Shown here in pieces: positions 38,046 through 48,164 of a stretch of 64,000 nucleotides of DNA. The notes beneath the pieces are model-generated. The model did no database searches and was not told where the DNA came from. It saw only the letters and a list, made by a program, of their open reading frames with translations. How positions within the stretch are numbered: position 1 is the first letter of the stretch; every line of letters starts with the position of its first letter. Both the position numbers and the translations under genes were made by a program. Source of the DNA: JAXMEQ01 sp046348225 (GTDB lineage Bacteria > Pseudomonadota > Gammaproteobacteria > Burkholderiales > Burkholderiaceae_C); the NCBI GenBank assembly GCA_046348225.1, contig JAXMEQ010000004.1, forward strand, positions 255,026 through 319,025. The letters are read 5' to 3'.

Positions 38046-39269
38046 ATGCAAACCAATCTTGCCCCCGAGTTCCGCGACACGCCTGATGGCCTGGAGGCCG
38101 AGGCCATCCTGCGCAAGTGCGTGCACTGCGGCTTCTGCACCGCCACCTGCCCGACCTACCAGCTGCTGGGCGACGAGCTGGACGGGCCGCGTGGTCGCAT
38201 CTACCTGATGAAGCAGGTGCTGGAAGGCGAAACACCAACGCGCAAGACCCAGCTGCACCTGGACCGCTGCCTGACCTGCCGCAACTGCGAAACCACCTGC
38301 CCCAGCGGTGTGCAGTACGGCCACCTGGTCGACATTGGCCGCAAGATCGTGGACGAGAAGGTGGGCCGGCCGCTGGGCGAAAAGGCCCTGCGCTGGGCGC
38401 TCAAGGAAGGCCTGCCCTCGCCCCTGTTCGGCCCGGCCATGGCGCTGGGCCAGAGCGTGCGCGGGCTGTTGCCCGATTCACTCAAGGCCAAGGTGCCGCC
38501 GCGGCAGCAGGCGGGCGCCTGGCCTACCCGCACCCACGCGCGCCGCGTGCTGATGCTGGCCGGCTGCGTGCAGCCGGCGATGATGCCCAACATCAACAGC
38601 GCCACCGCCCGCGTGCTGGATGCTGCCGGCATCCAGACCGTGGTGGAAGGCAACGCCGGCTGCTGCGGCGCCGTCAAGTTCCACCTGAACGACCAGGACG
38701 GCGGCAAGGCCCAGATGCGCGCCAACATCGACGCCTGGTGGCCGCATGTGGAGGCCGGGGTAGAGGCCATTGTCATGAACGCGTCGGGCTGCGGCGTCAC
38801 CGTCAAGGAGTACGGCCACATCCTGCGCGATGACCCGGCGTATGCGCAGAAGGCCGCGCGCATCAGCGAGCTCACGCGCGACCTGAGCGAGCTGCTGCCC
38901 GAGCTGGTGTCGGCGCTGCGCGGCAAGGTCGCGGCACGCGCCGGGCAGATCGCCTACCACCCGCCGTGCACGCTGCAGCATGGCCAGAAGCTCAAGGGCG
39001 GGGTGGAGAAGCACCTGGCCGAGCTGGGCTTTCGCATCCAGGCGTCGCCCAACGAGCCGCACCTGTGCTGCGGCTCGGCCGGTACCTACAGCGTGCTCAA
39101 CCCCGACATCGCCTACCAGCTGCGCGACCGCAAGCTTGGCCACCTGCAGGAACTGCAACCCGAGGTGATCGCCAGCGCCAACATCGGCTGCATCACCCAC
39201 CTGCAAAGCGGCTGCGCCACCCCGGTGAAGCACTGGGTGGAACTGCTGGACGAAGCGCTCAGCGCGTAA
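38046..39269 (+). CDS. glcF: Glycolate oxidase iron-sulfur subunit GlcF
   Basis: A 407-residue subunit with two [4Fe-4S] ferredoxin-type clusters (CVHCGFCTATCP at about 25-36 and CLTCRNCETTCP at about 76-87). The two CCG domains carry GNAGCCGA and PHLCCGSAG. It passes electrons from the GlcDE flavin site to the respiratory chain at the membrane face. The 3' end overlaps the convergent CPBP gene by 11 bases. Confidence 0.95.
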   Translation: MQTNLAPEFRDTPDGLEAEAILRKCVHCGFCTATCPTYQLLGDELDGPRGRIYLMKQVLEGETPTRKTQLHLDRCLTCRNCETTCPSGVQYGHLVDIGRKIVDEKVGRPLGEKALRWALKEGLPSPLFGPAMALGQSVRGLLPDSLKAKVPPRQQAGAWPTRTHARRVLMLAGCVQPAMMPNINSATARVLDAAGIQTVVEGNAGCCGAVKFHLNDQDGGKAQMRANIDAWWPHVEAGVEAIVMNASGCGVTVKEYGHILRDDPAYAQKAARISELTRDLSELLPELVSALRGKVAARAGQIAYHPPCTLQHGQKLKGGVEKHLAELGFRIQASPNEPHLCCGSAGTYSVLNPDIAYQLRDRKLGHLQELQPEVIASANIGCITHLQSGCATPVKHWVELLDEALSA

Positions 39270-40044
39270 GCAGCAGCGCCACCCCGAAGAAGCCGAGGTG
39301 GGTGGTGGCATGCGCCAGCATGGCCGCCTCCAGGTGGTGGCGCCAGTACAGCCAGCCAAAGACCATGCCCGCCAGCGTGTTCAGCAGCAAGGTGCGGGCC
39401 ACCAGCCCGGGCGTGGGCGCCAGCAGGGACGCCAGCGCGGGCAGGTGGCCGGTGGCAAAGGCCAGCGCCGCCACGGTCATCGCCAGCGCGATGACCCACC
39501 GTGCGGGCGTACCCCGGCCACCGCCCAGGCGCCAGAGGCCCCAGGCCACCAGGCTCATCAGGCCCCAGCGCATCATCACTTCTTCGGTCAGACCACCGTA
39601 CAAAACGCTGCTGATCAGGGTGGCCAGGCTGGCGGCCTGCGCCTCACGCTGCCGCAGGGCCTGCCACTCGGCGCCCAGGTGCGGCGCCCACAGTGCATCC
39701 AGTGCGGTGATCAGCAAGGCCAGCCCCAGCCCCGTGGCCGCAGCAGTCCACCAGACGACCCGTCCGCCACCGGACGGCGCCGTGCCCGCCAGCAGGCTGC
39801 GCAGGCCGATGCGGTGCGCGAGCACCGCGCCCAGGGCCGCGCCGAGCAGCGCCAGCAGCAGCGGGTTGACCAGCAGCAGGGCCAGGATGGCGGCCCGTGG
39901 CAGGGCAGCCACTTCGGCCGGCAGTGGCATGGCGGGGATCTGGGGCCAGACCTTCAGGCACAGCGCCAATACGCCGGCCAGCGCCAGTGCCAGCAGCGGC
40001 ACAACGCGGCGGCCAAAACCGGGTGTCGGATACGAGGTGGGCAT
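39259..40044 (-). CDS. CPBP-family intramembrane metalloprotease
   Basis: A 261-residue protein with about seven membrane helices. The catalytic-type motifs are GLTEEVMMRWG (EExxxR) and two later His-bearing helices (FATGHLP and AMLAHATTHLGFF). The family includes intramembrane proteases and immunity-type proteins. No bacteriocin or prenylation gene is adjacent, so no substrate is suggested. Convergent with glcF. Confidence 0.85.
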   Translation of the reverse strand: MPTSYPTPGFGRRVVPLLALALAGVLALCLKVWPQIPAMPLPAEVAALPRAAILALLLVNPLLLALLGAALGAVLAHRIGLRSLLAGTAPSGGGRVVWWTAAATGLGLALLITALDALWAPHLGAEWQALRQREAQAASLATLISSVLYGGLTEEVMMRWGLMSLVAWGLWRLGGGRGTPARWVIALAMTVAALAFATGHLPALASLLAPTPGLVARTLLLNTLAGMVFGWLYWRHHLEAAMLAHATTHLGFFGVALLLTR

Positions 40045-40149
40045 GCGGGCGGATCCTGCAGGGAAAAGCGGCGCATTGTAGGGGCTGCTGACACGCAGTT
40101 GTCAGCAGGGTTGGTGCACAGTATCGTGCCCTGTCTCTGCCACTGCTCC

Positions 40150-40854
40150 ATGCGCCGCGCCGACCGCCTGTTCCACATCATCCAGCTGATCCGCGGCCGG
40201 CGCCTGACCACGGCCGCCTTCCTCGCGCAGCGGCTGGAAGTGTCGGAGCGCACGATCTACCGCGACGTGTCCGACCTGCTGGCCCAGGGTGTGCCGATCG
40301 AGGGCGCGGCGGGCGTGGGCTACCGGCTGGGTGCGGGCTTTGACCTGCCGCCGATGATGTTCACCCACGAAGAGGCCAAGGCGCTGGTGGCCTCGGTGCG
40401 GCTGGCCCAGGTCTGGCTGGATCCGGCCTTGGGCACCAGCGCGCAGGACGCGCTGGGCAAAATCCTGTCCGTGCTGCCGGCCGAGGCCCGCGCCGCGGCG
40501 GAGTCGCTGGCCGTGTTCGCGCCGCACGGTGGATTGTCCGGGCCCGCCCAGCGCACCTTGCAGACGCTGCGCGAAGCGGTGCAGGCACGCGACAAGGTGT
40601 TTATCCAGTACCGCGACCTGAACGAAAAGGCCAGCGAACGCACGCTGCGTCCGCTGGGCTGTTTTTACTGGGGCAAGGTCTGGACGCTCGCGGCCTGGTG
40701 CGAGACGCGGCAGGACTTCCGCAGCTTCCGGGTCGACCGCATCACCTATGTGCGGCGGCTGGACGAGCGCTTTCGCGACGAGCCGGGCCGTACCCTGGCC
40801 GACCTGGTGCGCATCGACGAAGCCCGGGCACGCGAACAGGGCTGGATTCCATGA
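40150..40854 (+). CDS. YafY-type HTH/WYL transcriptional regulator
   Basis: A 234-residue regulator. The N-terminal helix-turn-helix of the DeoR/HTH_11 type covers about 1-55 (TTAAFLAQRLEVSERTIYRD). The WYL-type ligand domain begins at about 135, with PLGCFYWGKVWTLAAWCE taking the place of WYL and a terminal FRVDRI. It overlaps the DHFR-like gene in ATGA and probably controls this two-gene unit. Confidence 0.9.
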   Translation: MRRADRLFHIIQLIRGRRLTTAAFLAQRLEVSERTIYRDVSDLLAQGVPIEGAAGVGYRLGAGFDLPPMMFTHEEAKALVASVRLAQVWLDPALGTSAQDALGKILSVLPAEARAAAESLAVFAPHGGLSGPAQRTLQTLREAVQARDKVFIQYRDLNEKASERTLRPLGCFYWGKVWTLAAWCETRQDFRSFRVDRITYVRRLDERFRDEPGRTLADLVRIDEARAREQGWIP

Positions 40855-41408
40855 CGCAGGTGGTCTATTACGTGGCCGCGTCGCTGGACGGCTTCATTGC
40901 GGGGCCGCAGGGCGAGCTGGACTGGTTGCACGCGTTTGAGCAAGTCGGCAATGACTACGGCTACGGCGAATTTTTTGCCACGGTGGACGGGCTGGTCATG
41001 GGCCGCGCCACCTGGGAGGTCGCGCGCTCGTTCGGCGCCTGGCCCTACGGCGACCGGCCCGCCTGGCTGCTCACCCGCCGACCGGTGGACCCGGCCGACC
41101 TGGCGCCTACGCTGCGGGTGGCGGCGGGTCCACCCGAGGCGCTGCACGCGCAGTGGCAGGCCCAGGGCCTGCAGCGCGTCTGGCTGGTGGGCGGTGGCGA
41201 TGTGGCTGCGCAGTTCCTGGCCGCAGGCCTGGTCCACGAACTGATGCTGGCGACCATGCCCGTCACGCTGGGCCGGGGTATCGGGCTGTTTGGCGGGAAC
41301 ACGGGCAACACGCTGCCGCACTGGACGGTGGTGGCGAGCCAGAGCCACGCCAACGGTGTGCTGACGCGGCACTACCGTCAGGCGGGGCCGGTCAGCGCAT
41401 CGCGGTAG
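40851..41408 (+). CDS. Dihydrofolate-reductase-like (RibD C-terminal fold) protein
   Basis: A 185-residue protein with a single RibD-C/DHFR-like domain. It shows VVYYVAASLDGFIAGPQGELDW at the start, VMGRATWE in the middle and VWLVGGGDVAAQFLAAGLV near the end. The family binds NADPH, but the true reaction of such orphan members is generally unknown. Translationally coupled to the WYL regulator. Its end overlaps the LytTR gene by 31 bases. Confidence 0.88.
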   Translation: MTQVVYYVAASLDGFIAGPQGELDWLHAFEQVGNDYGYGEFFATVDGLVMGRATWEVARSFGAWPYGDRPAWLLTRRPVDPADLAPTLRVAAGPPEALHAQWQAQGLQRVWLVGGGDVAAQFLAAGLVHELMLATMPVTLGRGIGLFGGNTGNTLPHWTVVASQSHANGVLTRHYRQAGPVSASR

Positions 41409-42262
41409 CGGCGGCTGCAGGGCACGGTGCTGCCGCCGCGCATCTTCAGGCGTGCATCGCCGCCGTCCAGCGGCTCGATTTCGGCAATCCGGTCCAGGTT
41501 CACCACATAGCTGCGGTGCACGCGCACGAAGCGCGCCGGGTCGAGTTGGGCCAGAAACTCCGTCAGGGTCGAGCGCAGCAGGTAGTCGTGCCCGTTGACG
41601 TGCAGGCCGACATAGTTGCCCTGGGCCTGCAGCCATTCAATGTCGGTGGCCGCGATCAGGAACTCACGGCGCAGCTTGCGCACCAGAAAACGCTCGGGCC
41701 GCGCCGGCGGGTCCGGTGGTGGGGGCGCCGCGGCACTGGCCGCCGGCTCGGGTGCGTCGAGGACGCGGGCCTCGCCCTGCGCACGCAACAGCACAAACCG
41801 GTAGGCGGCCACGGTGCCGACGATCAGCACATAGGCCCGCACGTCCTTGAGGTACTCGTAACCCCACTGCGCGAGCCAGCCGCCGAACTGGTAGGTCTCG
41901 CCGGCCAGCGCATGGCCGGCCTTGCGCAGCAGCACCATCAGAACGACGTGAACCACGCTGAACAGCAGGCTGCCCAGCAAGTGCCACGGCAGGTGACGGC
42001 GCAGGGTGTCCCAGTGCAGCGGAAACCGGCGCTCCCAGGCCGCCAGCGCCGGAATCAGCGCCAGCACCACCAGATGGCTGGACGCCTCCCACAGCACCAG
42101 GTGCCAGGTCGGCACGGGCAGGCCAGCCTCGCGAACGTCCACCAGCGCGACTGTGGTGTTGAGCAGACCCTGCAGGCCGATGGCCAGCACCCAGAACGCG
42201 ACCTCCAACGGCCGGCGCACGGCCTGGTAGCGCTCAAACCATGAAGCGGAAGCCCTGGACAT
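41378..42262 (-). CDS. Membrane-anchored LytTR transcriptional regulator
   Basis: A 294-residue protein with four predicted helices in the first 165 residues, a Pro/Ala-rich linker, then a C-terminal LytTR DNA-binding domain. That domain has IEWLQAQGNYVGLHVNG, LRSTLTEFLAQL and FVRVHRSYVVNL. It has no receiver domain, so the membrane part is the likely sensor. Divergent from the acyltransferase gene, with three phased direct repeats between them. The start at 42262 is chosen because the longer frame crosses those repeats. Confidence 0.9.
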   Translation of the reverse strand: MSRASASWFERYQAVRRPLEVAFWVLAIGLQGLLNTTVALVDVREAGLPVPTWHLVLWEASSHLVVLALIPALAAWERRFPLHWDTLRRHLPWHLLGSLLFSVVHVVLMVLLRKAGHALAGETYQFGGWLAQWGYEYLKDVRAYVLIVGTVAAYRFVLLRAQGEARVLDAPEPAASAAAPPPPDPPARPERFLVRKLRREFLIAATDIEWLQAQGNYVGLHVNGHDYLLRSTLTEFLAQLDPARFVRVHRSYVVNLDRIAEIEPLDGGDARLKMRGGSTVPCSRRYRDALTGPA

Positions 42263-42293
42263 GGTGCCAAGTCTATGCGCCGTGGCGCCGGTT

Positions 42294-42341
42294 TCGTCCC
42301 GCCAGGGCGCCGTTCGTCCCAGGCAGGCACAGGATCGTCCC
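42294..42341. promoter_or_regulatory. Three phased direct repeats, probable LytTR sites
   Basis: TCGTCCC occurs at 42294-42300, 42314-42320 and 42335-42341, so the starts are 20 and 21 bases apart, about two helical turns. This spacing is typical of paired LytTR binding sites. They lie in the divergent LytTR/acyltransferase gap. Confidence 0.6.
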
Positions 42342-42414
42342 AAACCTGCGCCAGCCAGCGGGTGGCCGCCGCACGATGCCGGCCTGGCACACCCGTCATT
42401 CAAGGAGCTGAACT

Positions 42415-43605
42415 GTGAACCGCCGTCACGACATCGATGCCCTGCGCGCCCTGGCCTTCGGCCTGGTCATCCTCTACCACCTGGCCATGGCCTATGTGGC
42501 CGGCTGGCACTGGCACCTCAAGAGCGTGCACACAGCCGACTGGCTGCAATGGCCCATGCTGGCGCTGAATCTCTGGCGCATGGACCTGGTGTTCCTGATC
42601 TCCGGCCTGGCGTTTGGCTTTCTGGCCAGAAGTCAGCGCCCACTCTCTTTGATTCGCCAGCGCAGTGCTCGCCTGCTGCTGCCGTTGGCCTTCGGCATGG
42701 CGGTGGTCGTGCCCTACCAGCCCTACGCGCAAGGCGTGGCCAATGGCCTGATTGCACCCGGCTTTGGCGACTTTCTGCTGCGGTACTACAGCGGCGGGCC
42801 GTGGCCGCGCGGCGCCTTTGACGGCTGGGACTTCGGCGTGACCTGGAATCACCTCTGGTACCTGCCCTACCTCTGGTTCTACACGGTGGTGCTGGCGCTG
42901 CTGCAGCCGCTGGCCCAGTCGCGCACCGGCCAGCGGCTGCGCGACGGGTTCCGGGCCCTGCGGGGCTGGCACCTGCTGCTGGTACCGGTTCTGCCGCTGG
43001 CGCTGTATTCGGTGCTGCTGTGGCCGCAGTTCCGACCCACGCACGACCTGATCCACGACGCCTGGCTGCATGCGGTGTACTTCACGCTGTTTGTTTATGG
43101 CTGGTGGATCGGGCTGGACGCCGGGCTCTGGGCCGAATTGACCCGCCTGCGCCACCGGGCGCTGGCCTGGGCGCTGGCGTTGTTCGGGTTGTATGCAGGT
43201 TTGCGCGTGGCGGCTGCGGGTGCGCCAGAGCTGCGCCTGCTGGCCCGGCTGGTGGCGGACTTTTACCTGTGGGCGGTGATCGTGGCCGTGCTGGGCTGGG
43301 CACACCACCGGCTCAACCGGCCCTGGCGGTGGCTGGGCTGGGCGCAGGAATCGGTGTACCCCTGGTACATGTTGCACCAGACCGTGATCATCGCCGGGCT
43401 GGTGGCGCTGGCGCCGCTGCAGCTGGGCCCCGTGACCGAGCCCCTGGCCCTGCTGGTGCTGACGGTTCTGGTCTGCTGGGGCCTGACGGACGGGCTGATT
43501 CGCCGTGTCGGGGTCCTGCGGCGGCTGTTCGGGCTTACGCCGCCAGCGCGGCCTCAATGTCTTTCGCCAGCGACGCCGGCGCGTCCTGGGGTGCATACCG
43601 CCTGA
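42415..43605 (+). CDS. Acyltransferase 3 family membrane protein
   Basis: A 396-residue multi-pass protein of the acyltransferase-3/OpgC/OatA group. It begins RRHDIDALRALAFGLVILYHLAMAYV (conserved R-D and H), with a late segment SVYPWYMLHQTVIIAGL. The family O-acylates surface glycans at the membrane; the acceptor here is unknown. The start is GTG with AAGGAG eight bases upstream. It is divergent from the LytTR gene and probably its target. The last 71 bases overlap the peroxidase gene. Confidence 0.9.
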   Translation: MNRRHDIDALRALAFGLVILYHLAMAYVAGWHWHLKSVHTADWLQWPMLALNLWRMDLVFLISGLAFGFLARSQRPLSLIRQRSARLLLPLAFGMAVVVPYQPYAQGVANGLIAPGFGDFLLRYYSGGPWPRGAFDGWDFGVTWNHLWYLPYLWFYTVVLALLQPLAQSRTGQRLRDGFRALRGWHLLLVPVLPLALYSVLLWPQFRPTHDLIHDAWLHAVYFTLFVYGWWIGLDAGLWAELTRLRHRALAWALALFGLYAGLRVAAAGAPELRLLARLVADFYLWAVIVAVLGWAHHRLNRPWRWLGWAQESVYPWYMLHQTVIIAGLVALAPLQLGPVTEPLALLVLTVLVCWGLTDGLIRRVGVLRRLFGLTPPARPQCLSPATPARPGVHTA

Positions 43606-44020
43606 TCACCTGCCCGTCCTTGCCGACCAGAAACTTGGTGAAGTTCCATTTGATGGCGGTGCTGCCCAGCAGGCCGGGCGCCTCGGCGCTGAGCCACTGG
43701 TAGAACGGATCGGCCTGCGGGCCATTCACGTCGACTTTGGCCATCATCGGAAAACTCACACCGTAGTTGAGCTGGCAGAAGCCTGCGATTTCGTCATTGC
43801 TGCCCGGGTCCTGCGCGCCAAACTGGTTGCAAGGAAAGCCCAGCACCACCAGGCCCTGCTTGCCGTAAGCCTGGTGCAGTTCTTCCAGACCGCCAAACTG
43901 GGGCGTGAAGCCGCAGGCGCTGGCAGTGTTCACCACCAGCAAAACCTTGCCCTTGTATTTGGACAGCTTGACGCGCTTGCCGTCGATCTGCAATGCTTCA
44001 AAGTCGTACGCGTTTGCCAT
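43535..44020 (-). CDS. Glutathione peroxidase family protein
   Basis: A 161-residue peroxidase of the Cys-type GPx family. The peroxidatic Cys36 is in NTASACGFTPQ, with the catalytic Gln in LGFPCNQFG and Trp/Asn in KWNFTKFLV. Bacterial Cys-GPx enzymes generally use thioredoxin to reduce hydroperoxides. The ATG at 44020 follows GGGAGT; the longer frame would overlap the divergent regulator gene. Confidence 0.93.
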   Translation of the reverse strand: MANAYDFEALQIDGKRVKLSKYKGKVLLVVNTASACGFTPQFGGLEELHQAYGKQGLVVLGFPCNQFGAQDPGSNDEIAGFCQLNYGVSFPMMAKVDVNGPQADPFYQWLSAEAPGLLGSTAIKWNFTKFLVGKDGQVIRRYAPQDAPASLAKDIEAALAA

Positions 44021-44072
44021 GAGAACTCCCGGAGATACCGTGATCCAACGGTAACATGCGGCGCGAAACCTC

Positions 44073-44897
44073 ATGACACCCCACGACATTGCCCTGCTGG
44101 GCTTCACCTCCTTCGAGCGTTCGACGTTCGAGTCGTTTTTCCGGCTCGCCGCACGGCGCGAGCCCGGCTATCGCCTGTCAGACGACATGGCCGGGGCCAC
44201 CCTGATCGTCGCCAATTCGGACGACCCCGACACCCTTCATCTGCTGGTGGACCGGCGGCCCGGCCAGCCGGTGCTGCTGATCGGTGCCACCGACCTCGGC
44301 ACCGGCTGGCCGGTGCAGCCGCGGCCGATCAAGCTCATGAGCGTGCTCACGGCCATGGAGCGGATGCTGGCACCCCCGGCCAAGCCCGAGGCAGCGGCGC
44401 CAGCCGCGGCTGCGCGCCGGATTGCACCGCCCTCGCCAGCGCGGCCGGCGTCGGCTCCGGACCGGGCGGCGGACGATGGCATCCTGGTGGTGGATGACAG
44501 CGACACGGCGCTGCATTTCATGCAGAACCGCCTGCGACGCTTCGGTTTCAGTGCCGAACTGGTGCACAGTGGCGAGGAGGCGCTGGAGCGACTGGCCCGC
44601 CAGCCCTACAAGTTCGTGTTTCTTGACGTGATGATGGAAGGCATGGACGGCTACCAGACCTGTCGCCTCATCAAGCAGCAAAAGTACCCCGGCGGACGGC
44701 AGCCGGTGGTGGTCATGCTCACCAGCCGTGCCGGCGTGATTGACAAGGCCAAGGGCACGCTGGCGGGCTGCGACGCGTACCTGGTCAAGCCGCTGAATGA
44801 AAGGGACCTGGCCAACGTGCTGACCCGGTTTGACGCGGACATCCAGCGCAGCTTTCAGCCCACGACACAGGGTGGCAACACGCCGTCGCGCGCCTGA
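44073..44897 (+). CDS. Response regulator with unusual N-terminal domain
   Basis: A 274-residue protein. The C-terminal receiver domain (about 135-260) has VVDDSD acidic residues and phospho-acceptor Asp185 in FLDVMM, then a conserved Thr/Lys (MLTSRA, LVKPLN). The first 105 residues form a compact domain I do not recognise, possibly a degenerate receiver, followed by an Ala/Pro linker. No output domain follows the receiver, so the N-terminal part may be the output or a dimerisation unit. No kinase lies adjacent. Confidence 0.82.
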   Translation: MTPHDIALLGFTSFERSTFESFFRLAARREPGYRLSDDMAGATLIVANSDDPDTLHLLVDRRPGQPVLLIGATDLGTGWPVQPRPIKLMSVLTAMERMLAPPAKPEAAAPAAAARRIAPPSPARPASAPDRAADDGILVVDDSDTALHFMQNRLRRFGFSAELVHSGEEALERLARQPYKFVFLDVMMEGMDGYQTCRLIKQQKYPGGRQPVVVMLTSRAGVIDKAKGTLAGCDAYLVKPLNERDLANVLTRFDADIQRSFQPTTQGGNTPSRA

Positions 44898-44901
44898 GGG
44901 G

Positions 44902-45813
44902 CTAGAGACCGAGCATGAGCCTGAGGTTCTGAACCGCGGCACCGCTGGCGCCCTTGCCCAGGTTGTCGAGCCTGGCGATCAGCACGGCCTGGCGGAACTC
45001 CTCATTGGCGTAGACGCGCAGTTCCATCTTGTTGGTGCCATTGAGTGCCAGCGGGTCAAGCTTGCCGCTTTCGGTGGCGGGTTCAACCGTGACCCATTCG
45101 CTGCCGGCGTAGTGCCGCACGAGGGCGTCGTGCAAGTCGGCGGCCTTGGGTTGTCCGGGCAGTGCATCGAGGTGCAACGGCAACTGCACCAGCATCCCCT
45201 GGCGGAAGTTGCCGACCGACGGGATGAAGATGGGCCGGCGCGTCAGGCCGGTGTACTTCAGGATTTCGGGCAAGTGCTTGTGCTTGAGTCCGAGTGCATA
45301 GGTTTCGAAGGCTGGGGCCTCGCCCGCTTCGTAAGCCTCGATCATGGTTCGGCCACCGCCGGAGTAACCACTGACTGACGGCAGCGTGAGGGCGTGGTCT
45401 TTCGGGATCAGTCCCGCATCCACCAGCGGACGGATCAGGGCGATGGCGCCGGTGGCGTAGCAGCCCGGATTGCTGACCCGTTGCGCAGCGGCAATCGCTT
45501 CACGCTGGCCGGGTGCCAGTTCGGGAAAGCCGAACACCCAGTCAGGCGCCGTGCGATGCGCCGTCGAAGCGTCGATGATTTTGGGCTGACGGCCCGGCAG
45601 ACTCGCTACCAGCGCGGCCGTTTCGCGTGCTGCATCGTCGTGCAGGCACAGAATGACCAGGTCCACGCCTGCGACCAGTTCGCGCTTGGCAGCCGCATCC
45701 TTGCGCAATTCTGGTGCAATGCTCACCAGCTCGATCTGCGGCATGCTGTCGAGCCGCTCGCGAATCTGCAGTCCGGTGGTGCCGGCTTCGCCGTCAATGA
45801 AGACCTTGGCCAT
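44902..45813 (-). CDS. argC: N-acetyl-gamma-glutamyl-phosphate reductase, type 2
   Basis: An arginine-pathway enzyme reducing N-acetylglutamyl phosphate to the semialdehyde with NADPH (303 aa, the short type 2 class). The N-terminal nucleotide-binding glycine motif is IDGEAGTTGLQIRERL, catalytic Cys118 is in SNPGCYATG, and the His region is ALGLKHKHLPEI. Divergent from sucC across a 159-base gap. Confidence 0.96.
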   Translation of the reverse strand: MAKVFIDGEAGTTGLQIRERLDSMPQIELVSIAPELRKDAAAKRELVAGVDLVILCLHDDAARETAALVASLPGRQPKIIDASTAHRTAPDWVFGFPELAPGQREAIAAAQRVSNPGCYATGAIALIRPLVDAGLIPKDHALTLPSVSGYSGGGRTMIEAYEAGEAPAFETYALGLKHKHLPEILKYTGLTRRPIFIPSVGNFRQGMLVQLPLHLDALPGQPKAADLHDALVRHYAGSEWVTVEPATESGKLDPLALNGTNKMELRVYANEEFRQAVLIARLDNLGKGASGAAVQNLRLMLGL

Positions 45814-45972
45814 CTCTTTTCCTGTGGAAACGGGTGAGCCTTACTGTAAGGCACGCACAAGATTTGTGCATTGCAGCATGATACAGTTGATGGCTGCTCC
45901 GTGCAGCGCCTGCTGCGCAGGCCCCAAGCCCTTTCATGGGGCACAAAACCATCCATTCCTGAGAGAGACCTC

Positions 45973-47139
<1,167 letters not shown>

Positions 47140-47149
47140 GGATACGAAC

Positions 47150-48043
47150 ATGTCGATCTACATCAACAAAGACACCAAGGTCATCACCCAGGGCATCACC
47201 GGCAAGACCGGTCAGTTCCACACCGAGAAGTGCCAGGAATATGCCAACGGCAAGAACTGCTTTGTGGCGGGCGTGAACCCCAAGAAGGCCGGCGAATCGA
47301 TCTTCAATATCCCGATCTATGCGTCGGTCAAGGAAGCAGCCCAGCAAACCGGCGCCACGGTGTCGGTGATCTATGTGCCGCCGGCTGGTGCTGCCGCCGC
47401 GATCTGGGAGGCTGTGGAGGCCGACCTGGACCTTGCCATCTGCATCACCGAAGGCATCCCGGTGCGCGACATGCTGGAAGTGCGCAACAAGATGAAGGCC
47501 AAGGAAGCGGCCGGCGGCAAGAAAACGCTGCTGCTGGGCCCGAACTGCCCCGGCCTGATCACGCCCGACGAAATCAAGATCGGCATCATGCCCGGCCACA
47601 TTCACCGCAAGGGTCGCATCGGCGTGGTTTCGCGTTCCGGCACCCTGACCTATGAAGCCGTGGCGCAGCTCACCGAGATTGGCCTCGGCCAGTCCAGTGC
47701 CGTGGGCATTGGCGGCGACCCGATCAACGGTCTGAAGCACATCGATGTGATGAAGGCCTTCAACGACGATCCGGATACCGATGCGGTGATCATGATTGGC
47801 GAAATCGGCGGCCCGGACGAGGCGGACGCCGCGCGCTGGTGCAAGGCCAACATGAAGAAGCCCATCGTGGGCTTCATCGCTGGCGTGACGGCGCCTCCCG
47901 GCAAGCGCATGGGCCATGCGGGCGCGCTGATCTCCGGCGGTGCCGACACGGCCGATGCCAAGCTGGCAATCATGGAGGAGTGTGGCTTCAAGGTCACGCG
48001 CAATCCATCAGAGATGGCCAAGCTGCTCAAGGCATTGCTGTAA
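47150..48043 (+). CDS. sucD: Succinyl-CoA synthetase alpha subunit
   Basis: A 297-residue partner of SucC. The CoA-binding Rossmann domain is at the N-terminus (TQGITGKTGQFH). The phosphohistidine is in GKRMGHAGALISGG, and the ligase signature GIGGDPINGLKHIDV is present. Co-transcribed with sucC and followed by a probable terminator. Confidence 0.97.
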   Translation: MSIYINKDTKVITQGITGKTGQFHTEKCQEYANGKNCFVAGVNPKKAGESIFNIPIYASVKEAAQQTGATVSVIYVPPAGAAAAIWEAVEADLDLAICITEGIPVRDMLEVRNKMKAKEAAGGKKTLLLGPNCPGLITPDEIKIGIMPGHIHRKGRIGVVSRSGTLTYEAVAQLTEIGLGQSSAVGIGGDPINGLKHIDVMKAFNDDPDTDAVIMIGEIGGPDEADAARWCKANMKKPIVGFIAGVTAPPGKRMGHAGALISGGADTADAKLAIMEECGFKVTRNPSEMAKLLKALL

Positions 48044-48101
48044 GCAATACTACGAACCGGCGGGGCGCCGCAGCCCACTACACTGCGGTCTCCAAATAAA
48101 A

Positions 48102-48142
48102 AAGAGAGGGCGCCCAGAACGGCTGTTTGGGGCGCCTTCTTC
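48102..48142 (+). terminator. Probable rho-independent terminator after sucD
   Basis: A GC-rich hairpin with GGGCGCCC pairing GGGGCGCC across a 13-base loop, A-rich before and T/C-rich after (TTCTTC). The T run is short, so efficiency may be partial. Confidence 0.55.
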
Positions 48143-48164
48143 ATTCATAACACTGGAGAACTGA

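Noticed and set aside
42879..43085. Small minus-strand frame in the acyltransferase gene
   Set aside because: Internal shadow frame without ribosome site or known motif.
48044..48164. yybP-ykoY-type metal riboswitch before the TerC gene
   Set aside because: The 121-base gap is mostly a terminator hairpin and shows none of the conserved aptamer loops.
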